This document shows, piece after piece, positions 21,126 to 32,949 of a DNA stretch of 64,000 bases. A program made the position numbers and the translations under genes. The notes beneath the pieces were generated by a model. It saw only the letters and a list, made by a program, of their open reading frames with translations. It searched no databases and was not told where the DNA came from. Within the stretch, counting starts at the first letter, position 1. Each line of letters opens with the position of its first letter. Origin of the DNA: Cordilura impudica (taxonomy: Eukaryota; Arthropoda; Insecta; Diptera; Scathophagidae); assembly GCA_963682025.1 (NCBI GenBank), contig OY821521.1:50599807-50663806 (forward strand), given 5' to 3'.

Positions 21126-22370
21126 TTGCTCTGTAAAAATAATTAGTCGCATGTTATGATTTGTTTTCGAATATATTGCAGCTGTTAGATGATAAAATTC
21201 TAGATAACACGACTACGGGTACTTTTTTCTTTGAATAGGGAAATATATACTTTAAGAAAGTGATTTCATCACAAAAAGATATGAAACGTCATAGAGTCAT
21301 AAAAATTAATAAACAGTGGTTGGAAAAATAATACACACAAGCAAAGTTTCTCCATTTTTCCCAAAAAAAAAGAAGTTTCAAATTAAAATTATATATTAAC
21401 ATGATTAAAATTAAAAGCATTAAAAATATTTCCAAAATCATAAGTTTAATGCAAAATTTTCTTAATTTTTAAAAACGATCAGACCTCATCAGCAGTTCAT
21501 AGTTAAAAACATCAAACTCAATATAAAAACCATTTTAATACAATTGCCGATTATGAGCAACTTTAGATTTTCGATTGTGGTCGAATTAACTGATCGAACG
21601 AATTTTCATTTGGTATTATGACGCACATTCGATAAAATAGCGCTATTGTGAATTTCACTCAATTGGATTATTCACAATAGAACATATTTATCAGCTGGCA
21701 CTATAAATAAACATTGTTTGTTTACAAATTTATTAAAGAAAAAAATAATTAATTTTTTATTAACATGGAATTATGGTTCTATGATCGTCTGATGATGATG
21801 AATGCTTCTTCATGAGAGATGGTTCCAACATTTTGGAAATGGATTCCACTACGTAAGTATGCGAGGTTTTAACAAGGGTACCATTTATTTACAGATTTAT
21901 AGCAACTTTTCGACTACTAGGAGGCGTTTATGGAATTGCTGTCTACTACAGATGAACTGCTGCGGCAATGCACACAAGGCAGAACAATCTCATGAATTTA
22001 ATTTATTTTACTACTTATATTTTAAATAAGTTTTCCAAACTGCCATCTAGCATCGAAAGCAAAATTGGTTTCGATGGAAAATTCGCTGTACAACGAAATT
22101 TTCGACCGTGCTGCCAGCTCATAATACGAATTTGACATTCGATAGTCGATGTTCGATAGCCAGCGAAGATCTAAGATCGAATGCAACTCATAATAAGGGC
22201 CACAGTTATTTAAACTTTACAGTTAATTGTGTTTCTTTTTTTGACCAGTGTTTATTACAACATGAATGGCCAGCTATACTAACTTCGGGAGCCACGTTTA
22301 CGAATTAATATTTTAAAGAGCCATTTACTTATTTTTGACAAAAATACATAAATAAAGGCTAAATCTTATT
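21126..22370. other. No gene recognised; possible old MITE
   Basis: AT-rich, non-coding. Around 21555-22200 the ends carry partly mirrored ATTATGAG.. and ATTCGATCTTAGATC-like text, which could be an old inverted-repeat element, but the match is too weak to delimit. Short reading frames here show no recognisable domain. Confidence 0.35.
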
Positions 22371-23095
22371 ATACCCTATAGCACTATGAGGTCACGGTAT
22401 AATGACTTTGTGCTGCTGTTTGTAACTACCAAAAAGAGTTTACCTACACCCATCTTTTAGTATACCGATCGACTCAGATTCACTTTTTGAGTCGATTTAG
22501 AGATGTCCGTCCGTCCGTCTGTGTGTCCATATAAACCTTGTAATCAAACTATAGGTCGCAAATATGAATACATTTTGATGAAATTTGATATATAAGCTTT
22601 TACCGGCCATATGATGAACGCTAATGAAATTGGTGAAATTCGTTCCATATTCAGACCTAGTCCTCATACAAATGACCCCTATGAAATCGACATAAATTGC
22701 CATAAGATCCAATTATCATACAGATCTCAGTCAAATTGGGTTTTTATGTGTTTATTATATCCATAAATCAGTAGTCCAAAGATAAGCCCTTAGTCATAGG
22801 CCCCATATAGAGCTGCTTCCCGATCTTCACTTAAATCTATCAAAAAACATATTTGGTTTGTATATATTTTTTCAAAATATAAGTGAATTTACCAAATATA
22901 GTTATGATCTATCCATTTTTTGACCTAGTCCCCATATAAATATATGAACTTTTCATATCTGCAGCCAAAAAAATTAATAAGAGTGCCACTCAAATTTGGT
23001 TTATGCTTACTTTCTATATTCAATTAGTTGGACCGAAGAGATAAGGTCTATAAACCATGGAATAGGGTATCGTATAGTCGGTCTAGACCGGCGAG
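22371..23095 (+). mobile_element. Repeat C, copy 5
   Basis: Near-complete copy from ATACCCTATAGCACTATGAG through the box GTCCGTCCGTCTGTGTGTCC (22506-22525) to TCGTATAGTCGGTCTAGACC. It lacks the final ACTTGTTTT. Confidence 0.75.
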
Positions 23096-23395
23096 TAGCT
23101 AGTCGGACTTTCACTTCTAAACAACCTTTAAAATAAGTGCTGGAAACTGAATTGAAAAGCATTCCAGTCAATATTATCAACCATCTTATTGAATCCATGC
23201 CACGTATAAATATTGATTAATATTAAATGTTGCTTTTGTTTAGAAATAGTGCCATTTTGGTTTTTTTTTTTTTTAATATAACGGTTCTTTTAGTTTACAA
23301 TTTTAGCTATGTCTTTTTATATAAAGAGAATGAAATGATAAAGAAGATTTTGGAATAAAAACAATAACATGCTTTAAAATAAAAAAAGTTCAATA

Positions 23396-23900
23396 TTGAT
23401 TTTGGTTGCTTTTGTTTTGACCAACACTGTATATATAAATAAATATATTAATAAAACATTGAGTTGGTCAGACCATGTTGCAGCTGCCTGTGGTAAAACA
23501 TATTCGATGCTACGAAACCTTTGCCCTACCCAATATTGTACCCCAATTAATATACCCTTGCTCCTTGTTACCAACATTACTTTATGCAATATCGCAAGGT
23601 ACATTTACGGGCTCAGTAGGTTCGGTGTCAATTTTGATGAGTTATTAAAAATGAGATATGTTATTTTTTTACACACAATAATTAGTAACCAGGAGCCAGA
23701 ATATCTTCATAATCGATTGCGTTTTAGTAGGCTTCGGAGAAATAAGAATTCGGCACCATACATTGGTATCTGAATGGCAGTTTTTCATATATGTAGCAGT
23801 GTCAGTATAGGAGTGTTAGACCTGATCAACAGCTCATATTTAAAAAAAAATAAAAAAAATTGTTACAGAGAATTTTTCATAAACATGACCGCTCTTAAAT
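23396..23900 (+). pseudogene. LINE reverse-transcriptase C-terminal fragment
   Basis: The plus strand reads NKTLSWSDHVAAACGKTYSM (about 23450-23510), then TPINIPLLLVTNITLCNIAR, FDELLKMRYVIFLHTIISNQ and EPEYLHNRLRFSRLRRNKNS. This is the post-catalytic thumb/C-terminal region of non-LTR reverse transcriptases (LSW.DH....CGK.Y..LR; ..P..L...L.FSRS.R). The fingers and palm are missing and the segment before FDELL is shortened compared with the family, so it is truncated and internally deleted. It is too short to assign a clade. Confidence 0.6.
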
Positions 23901-24747
23901 TAATTTTTTATGATCACTACTATATGTATGTCCCTCTGCCTATTGGCAACTCTACTGAATACCAATTACCGGTAAAAAAAATAAAAAAAGTAAACTAATT
24001 TGGTTTAGTAAAACATAAGAAAGCATATTTTTGTAATAATACTGATATAGAAAGAAAGAAGCGACGAATAACATATAGTAGAGAAAGAAATTGATTGCAT
24101 TAAGCAATAAATTAATTAAAAAAAATAAAAATAAAAAAAAAAAACAAATGAAGAAAACAATAATCGCATTTAAACAAATAATGAAATGCAGTGGGCCATT
24201 TAAAAAAAGAGACGCCACAGCAACTTGTGACGATTATTATTCGCATAAAAGAGGAATGCAAAGAAAAGAAGAAGGAAGCAGAAAAGAGCGCATTATATTC
24301 GACATAAACGAATCTATTAATACCCTGCACAGTGCGTTTAACTTTAGTGAATTTTGAGAAGATGCTGTTTAAAAACGCTTTCGTTGTGGATATCTTTTCT
24401 AGAGATACATTTGGCAATCGTATATAATTTCATTAATACGAAATATTTTTTTATATAGTTGCTATTACATTAATCCTCGGTTAATTTACCTCGTCAAAAT
24501 TTACAACATTTTTGTGAAATTATGCAGGGAAAGCATTGAAACGAACACATTTAATTACCCCATAAGGGGCAATTAGACGTTTATTTTTAAATGTATCAAA
24601 AATGCAATTATCCGAACATACATACATATGTCAAACACGGTTATTAAAATAACATTTTATTAAATAAAAATAATTTATATGTATCACATAATGAAGTAAA
24701 TTGTAAACACGTTTTGGCACGTTCCCACAGAGTTACACAAAAATAAA
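23900..24747. other. No gene recognised; A-rich
   Basis: A-rich low-complexity sequence (24090-24160 is mostly AAAT) and AT-rich spacer. Peptides here are lysine/phenylalanine artefacts. Confidence 0.45.
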
Positions 24748-24846
24748 AATGTTAGATGTTGGTTTTGAGATTTATTGCCTTTGACTGAGTCGTCTTTCCA
24801 CTTGGCACAGCTTTATAAAAAAGGCCACTCTCATCAGCATTAAATA
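24748..24846 (-). pseudogene. pogo/Tigger-type transposase fragment
   Basis: The minus strand reads IFNADESGLFYKAVPSGKTT, matching the first catalytic block of pogo/jerky DDE transposases (IFNADETGLFY). The frame stays open for about 30 residues before a stop. The rest is missing: the upstream side is replaced by the 11-bp satellite and the downstream side is not recognisable. The motif is distinctive, but the fragment is very short. Confidence 0.6.
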
Positions 24847-24850
24847 TATT

Positions 24851-26672
24851 TTCAATTTCAATTCAATTTCAATTCAATTTCAACTCAATTTCAATTCAAT
24901 CTCAATTCAATTTCAATTCAATTTCAATTCAATTCAATTTCAATTCAATTTCAATTCAATTTCAATTCAATTTCAATTCAATTTCAATTCAATTTCAATT
25001 CAATTTCAATTCAATTTCAATTCAATTTCAATTCAATTTCAATTCAATTTCAATTCAATTTCAATTCAATTTCAATTCAATTTCAATTCAATTTCAATTC
25101 AATTTCAATTCAATTTCAATTCAATTTCAATTCAATTTCAATTCAATTTCAATTCAATTTCAATTCAATTTCAATTCAATTTCAATTCAATTTCAATTCA
25201 ATTTCAATTCAATTTCAATTCAATTTCAATTCAATTTCAATTCAATTTCAATTCAATTTCAATTCAATTTCAATTCAATTTCAATTCAATTTCAATTCAA
25301 TTTCAATTCAATTTCAATTCAATTTCAATTCAATTTCAATTCAATTTCAATTCAATTTCAATTCAATTTCAATTCAATTTCAATTCAATTTCAATTCAAT
25401 TTCAATTCAATTTCAATTCAATTTCAATTCAATTTCAATTCAATTTCAATTCAATTTCAATTCAATTTCAATTCAATTTCAATTCAATTTCAATTCAATT
25501 TCAATTCAATTTCAATTCAATTTCAATTCAATTTCAATTCAATTTCAATTCAATTTCAATTCAATTTCAATTCAATTTCAATTCAATTTCAATTCAATTT
25601 CAATTCAATTTCAATTCAATTTCAATTCAATTTCAATTCAATTTCAATTCAATTTCAATTCAATTTCAATTCAATTTCAATTCAATTTCAATTCAATTTC
25701 AATTCAATTTCAATTCAATTTCAATTCAATTTCAATTCAATTTCAATTCAATTTCAATTCAATTTCAATTCAATTTCAATTCAATTTCAATTCAATGTCA
25801 ATTCAATTTCAATTCAATTTCAATTTCAATTCAATTTCAATTCAATTTCAATTCAATTTCAATTCAATTTCAATTCAATTTCAATTCAATTTCAATTCAA
25901 TTTCAATTCAATTTCAATTCAATTTCAATTCAATTTCAATTCAATTTCAATTAAATTTCAATTCAATTTCAGTTCAATTTCAATTCAATTTCAATTCAAT
26001 TTAAATTCAATTTCAATTCAATTTCAATTCAATTTCAATTCAAATTCAATTTCAATTCAATTCCAATTCAATTTCAATTCAATTTCAATTCAATTTCAAT
26101 TCAATTTCAATTCAATTTCAATTCAATTTCAATTCAATTTCAATTCAATTTCAATTCAATTTCAATTCAATTTCAATTCAATTTCAATTCAATTTCAATT
26201 CAATTTCAATTCAATTTCAATTCAATTTCAATTCAATTTCAATTCAATTCAATTCAATTTCAATTCAATTTCAATTCAATTTCAATTCAATTTCAATTCA
26301 ATTTCAATTCAATTTCAATTCAATTTCAATTCAATTTCAATTCAATTTCAATTCAATTTCCATTCAATTTCAATTCAATTTCAATTCAATTTCAATTCAA
26401 TTTCAATTCAATTTCAATTCAATTTCAATTCAATTCAATTTCAATTCAATTTCAATTCAATTTCAATTCAATTTCAATTCAATTTCAATTCAATTTCAAT
26501 TCAATTTCAATTCAATTTCCATTCAATTTCAATTCAATTTCAATTCAATTTCCATTCAATTTCAATTCAATTTCAATTCAATTTCAATTCAATTTCAATT
26601 CAATTTCAATTCAATTTCAATTCAATTTCAATTCAATTTCAATTCAATTTCAATTCAATTTCAATTCAATTT
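24851..26672 (+). repeat. 11-bp AT satellite array, ~165 copies
   Basis: An almost pure tandem array of TTCAATTTCAA-type 11-mers (a 5-bp AATTC plus a 6-bp AATTTC), about 1.82 kb long. The stretch from about 24960 to 25790 is essentially uniform. Variants (CAATGTC, a missing or extra half unit, AATTCC, TTCCATT) gather at the ends and around 25800-26060, 26240 and 26360-26560. Because the 11-mer has no stop codon on the plus strand, all three frames stay open and encode an 11-residue periodic peptide. No coding role is implied. Confidence 0.97.
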
Positions 26673-28365
26673 AATTAATTTATTTTCGCATAACATTAAT
26701 ACTATTTAAATTTGACTTATAGTAGTAAAGGGTTTAGGATCCACGATCCTTTTCTACTTAAATATATATCATAAATTTAAAACTCAATGTACAGGTAATA
26801 TTATATACAAAGAAGGAAAAAAGTGTACAAAAACCCATTTGAAGTAGGGCTATAAGATAAAAGAAAGTTAGACTAAGGTAAATTAAAATAAAATAATCAT
26901 GAGATCAGTTCATTAAGGATATTGTGGATGTTGTGAGTATAGGCATCTTCTACAGAAATTCAGAGTCAATCTTTCGATTTTATCATGTACGAGTTCGAAA
27001 CCAGCAACAACGTGTAGCCGACGGGTGGAATAGTGCCATGGTAGATTGAATATCATTTTAAGTAGTTTGTTTTGCGCTACTTGGATTTTACGTAAATGAC
27101 ATTTTGCAGACGTGGACCAGTCTGGAGCACAATAAAACAGTATTAATTTAATAATAAGTTTTTTGTTTTCAATGTTCATTGCCGACTTTCTGTTTATGAT
27201 TGGGTACATCATTAGAATGATTTTGTTAATTTGGTCCACTATATAGGGAATGTGAAGATGATTGAAGTTTAGTTTTGTATCAAGCATTACACCCAAATAT
27301 TTAACGTTACTTTCCCACGGGATGTCATGATTCCTTAAGCGAAGTGCAGTTTGAAGAGCGTAACAAGTCTTATGCCTTCTCGTAAAATATATAACCTGGA
27401 TCTTCTCAGGGTAAACTAAGATCTTCCATTTATTAAAATAATTTTTCAAACCAGTATGAGCTAATTGTAAGTTTGTAATGATATCCGCTGAATATGTATC
27501 CGAAGTTAGAATTGACGTATCATCTACAAATATTGATGTGACGCAATTAGAAAATGTGGGAATGTCTGCAGTAAAGATATTATATAAAATTGGAGAAAGG
27601 CATGAGCCTTGAGGACAGCTGGCGGAAATGTTAATATTTTGTGAATAAGTTGTACCTATAGGGAAACATTGAATTATCTGTTTTGTAGGAAATTTTGAAT
27701 AATTTTTGTGAGTTCAATTGGGAAGTTAAACGTTTTCATTTTAAAATTAATCCGTTATGCCAAACAGAATCGAAAGTAGCTTTGATGTCGAGTATGACCA
27801 CTCCTGTTGATTTGTCAGTGCTAAAAATGTTTTTCACTAAATTTATAATTTCTAGTAGCGGTTGTGACATGTTATGATAATAATGATAATGCTACCGAAC
27901 TGTTGCGGTGGGAGTAAATTGTTTGCATCGATGAAATTAATCAGCTTTTTCTTAATAATTTTTTCCAGAATTTTACTAACAGACGAGAGCAGACTAATAG
28001 GTCTATATGAAAGCGGAGAGTCTTTGGGCTTACTGGGCTTGTTTCTCGGAATGGTTTTAACTATTTTCCTTGCACAGGGAAAGTAAAGTAATTTCTAGCA
28101 AGCATTAATAACGGTTTTCGTGAGATATTTAATACCTTTATTCGGCCGATTTTTTAGACATTTATTATAAATACCGTCCAAGCCTGGAGTTTTTTGTTGT
28201 TTTTCAGCTTTTTTATAATAACGGCGATTTTATCATACGTAGTGAAGTAGTTGTTGTGTAGACTTGTGATAGTAAAACGGACATTGTTTGCAATACCATC
28301 GACCTCAGAAATAGTAGTAGCGTCGCTAAGATTTGCTGAAATAGAATGGTTCGGATTGAAATGTT
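26673..28365 (-). mobile_element. 5'-truncated Jockey-like LINE
   Basis: The minus strand encodes, with several breaks, a non-LTR reverse transcriptase from upstream of the fingers to the C-terminus: GIANNVRFTITSLHNNYF-like, TPGLDGIYNKCLKN, SYRPISLLSSVSKILEKII, NNLLPPQQFG, then VVILDIKATFDSVWHNG. The 3' UTR runs to an AATAAA about 15 bp before the 11-bp satellite. The 5' end is cut at repeat E (28366), so no endonuclease domain remains. Motif order fits the Jockey group. Confidence 0.85.
26913..27715 (-). pseudogene. Reverse-transcriptase palm and C-terminus of the Jockey-like LINE
   Basis: The longest intact coding part. From the 5' side: NYSKFPTKQIIQCFPIGTTY, SCPQGSCLSPILYNIFTADI and the catalytic block CVTSIFVDDTSI, where FVDD replaces the usual YADD. 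Then HTGLKNYFNKWKILVYPEKI, WESNVKYLGVMLDTKLNFNH, and the C-terminus QNKLLKMIFNLPWHYSTRRL ending near QHPQYP. Both catalytic Asp residues are kept. A stop and frame change lie upstream near 27720, before the ILDIKATFDSVW block. An open C-terminal half with an intact catalytic pair points to a moderately young copy killed by 5' truncation and a few mutations. Confidence 0.85.
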
Positions 28366-28632
28366 CTATTTTTTAGCAGTACACGTGCAAGAAGATCAAC
28401 CAAAATAAAGCTACACTCGAATATGTGTGGTTTTGAGTGTTCGAAACAAAAAATACGTGATAGAAAAATGTTCGTGTAGATAACGAAATATTAAAACGAA
28501 ACACAGTCATGATTGTGTTCGGCTTCGTACAAAATTTAGAAACACACATAATTGATATGAAAATAAAAAAATATGTGTTGGCTGCTTTAGAACAGAATAT
28601 TGTGTGTTTGGTGTGTGTATTTTCTGAACCTT
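28366..28632 (+). mobile_element. Repeat E, half copy 1
   Basis: Runs from AGCAGTACACGTGCAAGAAG to the terminal TGTATTTTCTGAACCTT. It matches the right half of the full palindromic element at 52783-53641 and the partial copy at 46985. Its inner end abuts the 5' truncation point of the Jockey-like LINE. Confidence 0.65.
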
Positions 28633-28649
28633 GCTTTTTCATTACTTCA

Positions 28650-28920
28650 AATTAAATAATTTAGCAATTCGTAGCCCAATTTATGGAATTTTGCCATTGT
28701 CTTGTCAAATGTGATCTTTTTTTTTTTTTAAGTCAACGTTGATTTGGTACAACAAGTTGGCGTAATATTCAACGTTTATTGTTATTCCCTTTTCAAAGTA
28801 ATCATTACGTCCCAAGAAACTGTTGCCATGACCTTGTTGGCCGTTAAGCCCATCTTAGAATTTTTCGAACCGGTTCGCCCGAAGAAATTCATTATTTTGA
28901 CTGCTGCTTGATCTGTGATA
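28650..28920 (-). pseudogene. Mariner (SETMAR-like) transposase fragment
   Basis: The minus strand reads GLTANKVMATVSWD, then after a frameshift FEKGITINVEYYANLLYQIN and a decayed HI-stop-QDNGK. This corresponds to mariner GKVMATVFWD..G....DFL.KG.TIN..YY..LL..L plus the second catalytic HQDNA block, here degraded. It is a short, frameshifted relic next to repeat E. Confidence 0.65.
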
Positions 28921-29339
28921 TGTTTTAATGGATCCATGGATCCGTTATTTAGCCGCCCTCATAATAATGGTTTTAGATTTTTTTTAATATGAAATATCTG
29001 CAAAGGGGCGGCCATGACATTTGAACCATGATCACAAACTTTAGCATATTCTTTTAAAATTGGGCATATGAGTGATATGTTTAAGAATCAGCATTTCTTA
29101 TTATTATTTTTTTATATTATGATTTCATTAATTTTATTTTATTATTTAGAACATATTTTCTTTGAGGTAAATTATAAATTAAAAATTTTTTTTTTTTTTT
29201 TTTTGATGTGTAAACATCTATACGTGCAGGGGGGTAAATTTCTATTTCACAATGCAATCACAAAAACAGCGTAACATGTGAGCCGTAAGACAAAATCGGT
29301 GTGACTTATGATTGTATTGGTGAAAAAATTACGATATGT
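28921..29339. other. No gene recognised
   Basis: AT-rich; a poly(T) run at 29187-29204. TGTGTAAACATCT at 29207-29219 is mirrored by AGATGTTTACACA at 30267-30279, on the other side of the purine-rich array. Confidence 0.35.
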
Positions 29340-30150
29340 AACCTGTTTGAAAACGAAAAAATGAAAAATTAAAAATAAGAAATGAAATATAAAAATGAAA
29401 AATGAAAAACGAAAAAAAAAAATGAAAAATTACAAATGAAAATTGTAAAATGAAAAATGGAGAGTGAAAAACGAAAAATGAAAAATAAAAAATTAAAAAT
29501 GAAATATAAAAAATTAAAAAAAGAAAAATAAAAAATGGAAAATGAAAAACGAAAAACGAAAAATTGAAAATGAAAAATGAAAAATAAAAAATGAAAAACA
29601 AAAAATGATAAATGAAAAATAAAAATTAAAAATTACAAATGAAAATTGAAAAATGGAGAGTGAAAAACGAAAAATGAAAAATAAAAAATTAAAAATGAAA
29701 TATAAAAAATTAAAAAAAGAAATTTAAAAAATGGAAAATGAAAAATGGAAAATAAAAAATTAAAAATGAAATATAAAAAATTAAAAAAAGAAAAATAAAA
29801 AATGGAAAATGAAAAATGAAAAATAAAAATTTAAAAATGAAAAATGAAAAATAAAAAATTAGAAATGAAAAATAAAATTTAAAAATGAAAAATTACAAAT
29901 GAAAATTTAAAAATGGAAAATGAAAAACGAAAAATAAAAAATTAAAAATGAAATATTAAAAATTAAAAAAAGAAAAATAAAAAATGGAAAATGAAATATG
30001 AAAAACGAAAAATTGAAAATGAAAAATAATAAATTGAAAATGAAAAATAAAAATTTAAAAATTAAAAATGAAAACTGAAAAATGAAAAATAAAAAATGAA
30101 AAACGAAAAATTAAAAATGAAAAATAAAAAAACGAAAAATTAAAAATTAA
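29340..30150 (+). repeat. Purine-rich GAAAAATG-type simple repeat
   Basis: About 810 bp of GAAAAATG, AAAAATTAA and GAAAAACG units with almost no pyrimidine except T. It contains a longer internal duplication: the stretch around 29446-29540 recurs at 29640-29735. Minus-strand frames are long phenylalanine-rich artefacts. A similar array lies in repeat D at 44050-44830. Confidence 0.9.
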
Positions 30151-30633
30151 CCGGCTGAAATAACAAATAATTATATTTCCAGAGCCCCTGCAGTTGATTG
30201 CTATAAGGGATACATGGATGATGCTTTCAGTTTGATTTTTAAAAATAAAAAAATCCTGAATTAAAAGATGTTTACACACCTCCCCTGTGATCGGACTCAC
30301 ATGATTTTTTTAAATTTATTTATAATTTTTTTTTTTTTTTTAAATAATTTTAATTATTTTTTTTATATTTTTTTTTTATCAAATTTGTCTGTTGACTAAC
30401 TAATTTATATAATATTTATTACATCAAAAATACTCTTAGGAAGCCTTTGTTTCAAGTTTTTCAAAGAAATTATTTTTTTAAAAATTACAACAAAAAAATT
30501 ATTTGAAAAATTCAGTGGGAAAACTCTGTAAAGCATAGAAAAATACTCAACGCTTTGATTAGTGCCAAATATGTTTTAGGAAAAATTAAGAATTTTTCGA
30601 TTTTTCAAAAAAATTTTTGCAAGAACAAACAAG
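30151..30633. other. No gene recognised
   Basis: Short GC-richer patch (30180-30215) then poly(T)/AT-rich sequence. No gene seen. Confidence 0.4.
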
Positions 30634-31424
30634 TAAGAAAACTATAGTCGGTCTAGACCGACTATACGATACCCTATACCATGCGTTTAGAGACCTTATC
30701 TCTCAGGCCCAACTAACTGGATATAGCAAATAAGCATAAATCAAATTTGAGTGGGATTTTTATTAATTTTTTTGGCTGCAGATATGAAAAAGTTCATATC
30801 GAATGAATGTATATGGGGACTAGGCCCAAAAATGGATCGATCCTGACCATGTTTGGTAAAGTCTCTGGTATTTTGCAAAAATATATTCAAACAAAATTTG
30901 AGAAGAATCAGTGCAATATTTTTATTTTTTGATAGATTTAGGTGAAGATCGGGAAGCAGCTCTATATGGGGCCTATGACTAAGAGTTGTCCCATAGGGAT
31001 TATTTTTGGACTACTGCTTAATGGATGTAATAAACACATACAAACCCAATTTGACTAAGATTTATATGATAATTTGGATCTTATGGTAATTTAAGTCGAT
31101 TTCATAGGGGTCATTTGTATGGGGACTAGGTCTGAACATGGACCGAATTTCACTAATTTCAATAGCGTTCATCCTATGGATAAAAGCTTATAAACCAAAT
31201 TTCATTAAAATATATTCATATTTGCGACCTGCAGTTTGATTACAAGCTTTACATGGACACACACAGACGGACGGACGGACGGACGGATATCGTTAAATCG
31301 AATCAGATAGTGATTCTGATTCGATCGGTATAATAAAAGATGGGTCTAGGTCAAATATTTTTGTTAGTTACAAATAGCAGCACAAAGTCATTATACCCAA
31401 ACCACATAGTGGTAAGGGGTATAA
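30634..31424 (-). mobile_element. Repeat C, copy 6 (full)
   Basis: Inverted copy from ACAAGTAAGAAAACTATAG and the palindrome TAGTCGGTCTAGACCGACTA to the ACCACATAGTGGT end. The GTCY box, seen as GACGGACGGACGGACGGAC (31265-31283), is expanded here compared with the other copies. Confidence 0.8.
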
Positions 31425-31931
31425 AAACTACGCGAAATGAAATTCTCTAACCATACAAAGTGTCGTCAAAAATGGAGAAAAAAAATAGTGTGCGAAAGAG
31501 AGATAGATTGACAGAGAGTGGAGACGAAGAAGAGTCTCAAATATAGCTAGTGACGAGCTGAAATAAAAGTTTGTATGGTGGCTCTGGTACTTCCTACACT
31601 GGTAACATTAGAAATGGGCTCAGATTGCTTCCAGATATCATAAAATAAAATATAGAAAACATTCGTTAGTTGACATGTAAAAAGCCTGAAAAGAAAATAT
31701 GGAAAAAACGAGTTTTCAAACAGAACTCTGAGGCCGGCACGCATGAAAAAGTGGAAATTAAATTTTTTTATCACACTTAAAATCCAGAGTTGGACAGATT
31801 TTATTCGTTAGCAATCAATGAAATGGTAAGCATTTTAGAGAAAATCTGTGGTTTACTATGCAGGGGGAGAAATAATTTTCAAGACAAATGTCCAAATCCC
31901 AAAAATCTGAATCCACTTCTGTAATAAAAAA
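31425..31931. other. No gene recognised; spacer between two C repeats
   Basis: About 500 bp with a purine-rich patch (AGAGAGATAGATTGACAGAG, 31497-31516). No coding evidence. Confidence 0.35.
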
Positions 31932-32692
31932 ACAAGTAAGAAAATTATAGTCGATCTAGACCGACTATACGATACCCTATACCATGCGTTTAGAAACCCT
32001 ATCTCTTAGGCCCAACTAACTGGACATAGAAAATAAGCAAAAACCAACTTTGAGTGGGATTTTTATTATTTTTTTTGGCTGCAGATATGAAAAAGTTCAT
32101 ATCGGATGCTATATCTATATGGGGACTAGGTCCAAAAATGGACCGATCCTGATCATGTTTGGTAAAGTCTCTTGTATTTTGCAAAAATATATACAAACAA
32201 AATTTGAGAAGAATCAGTGCAATATTTTTGTTTTCTAATAGATTTAAGTGAAGATCGGGAAGCAGCTCTATATGGGGCCAAAGGGATCATTTTTGGACTA
32301 CTCTTTAATGGATGTAATGAACGCATATAAACCCAATTTGAGTAAGATCTATATGACAATTTGGATCTTATGACAATTTATATCGATTTCATAGGGGTAA
32401 TTTGTATGGGGGCTAGGTCTGAACATGGACCGATTCTCACCAATTTCAATAGCGTTCATCCCATGGCCGGTACCAAATTTCATCAAAATATATTCATATT
32501 TGCGACCTGCAGTTTGATTACAAGGTTTACATGGACACACAGACGGACGGACGGACATTGTTAAATCAACTCAGAAAGTGATTCTGATTCGATCGGTATA
32601 ATTAAAGATGGGTCTACGTCAAATATTTTTGGTTGTTACAAACAACAGCACAAAGTCATTATACCCAAACCACATAGTGATATAGGGTATAA
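31932..32692 (-). mobile_element. Repeat C, copy 7 (full)
   Basis: Same orientation as copy 6 and closely similar, from AACAAGTAAGAAAATTATAG through ACGGACGGACGGAC (32542-32555) to ACCACATAGTGATATAGGG. The terminal palindrome has one change (TCGATCTAGACCGA). Confidence 0.8.
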
Positions 32693-32814
32693 CTAATCAC
32701 TTTTTTGCCTCAAAAATTTTTTTTTTCGAAAACTGCGTTTTCAGTTAAAATAAAAAATATTTATTCGGTTAAGCATTTTTTATTAACACATTGCAATTGG
32801 ATTGTATATCCCGT

Positions 32815-32905
32815 TACGAAGAATAAGCGAATTTACTAAATATGGCCATGATCGGTCCATTTTTGATCCAGTCCCCATATAAAAATATAATCCATTGCCA
32901 ATTCT
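32815..32905 (+). repeat. Repeat C, copy 8 (fragment)
   Basis: Only the segment AAGCGAATTTACTAAATATGG ... GGTCCATTTTTGATCCAGT survives, matching about 90 bp near the 3' third of repeat C. Confidence 0.5.
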
Positions 32906-32949
32906 ATATTCTTTTGGGAGCTATCAGATTACAGACGGACGGACAAATT

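Noticed and set aside
21555..22200. Harbinger-type or other MITE with ATTATGAG ends
   Set aside because: The end similarity is weak and broken, and no diagnostic target duplication or coding domain was seen.
25795..26004. Open frame of 69 codons rich in Gln, Phe, Asn, Ser and Ile
   Set aside because: It lies within the 11-bp satellite, whose unit has no stop codon on the plus strand. The ATG arises from one C-to-G change. It is a repeat artefact.
24851..26672. A CRISPR array or telomere repeat
   Set aside because: There are no spacers, and the 11-bp AT-rich unit in a fly genome surrounded by transposons fits an ordinary satellite.
29329..29601. 90-codon phenylalanine-rich frame on the minus strand
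   Set aside because: Produced by the GAAAAATG simple repeat read backwards; no domain or start context.
29205..30280. An element bounded by TGTGTAAACATCT inverted ends around the purine array
   Set aside because: Only about 13 bp mirror, with no further similarity or target duplication; likely coincidence.
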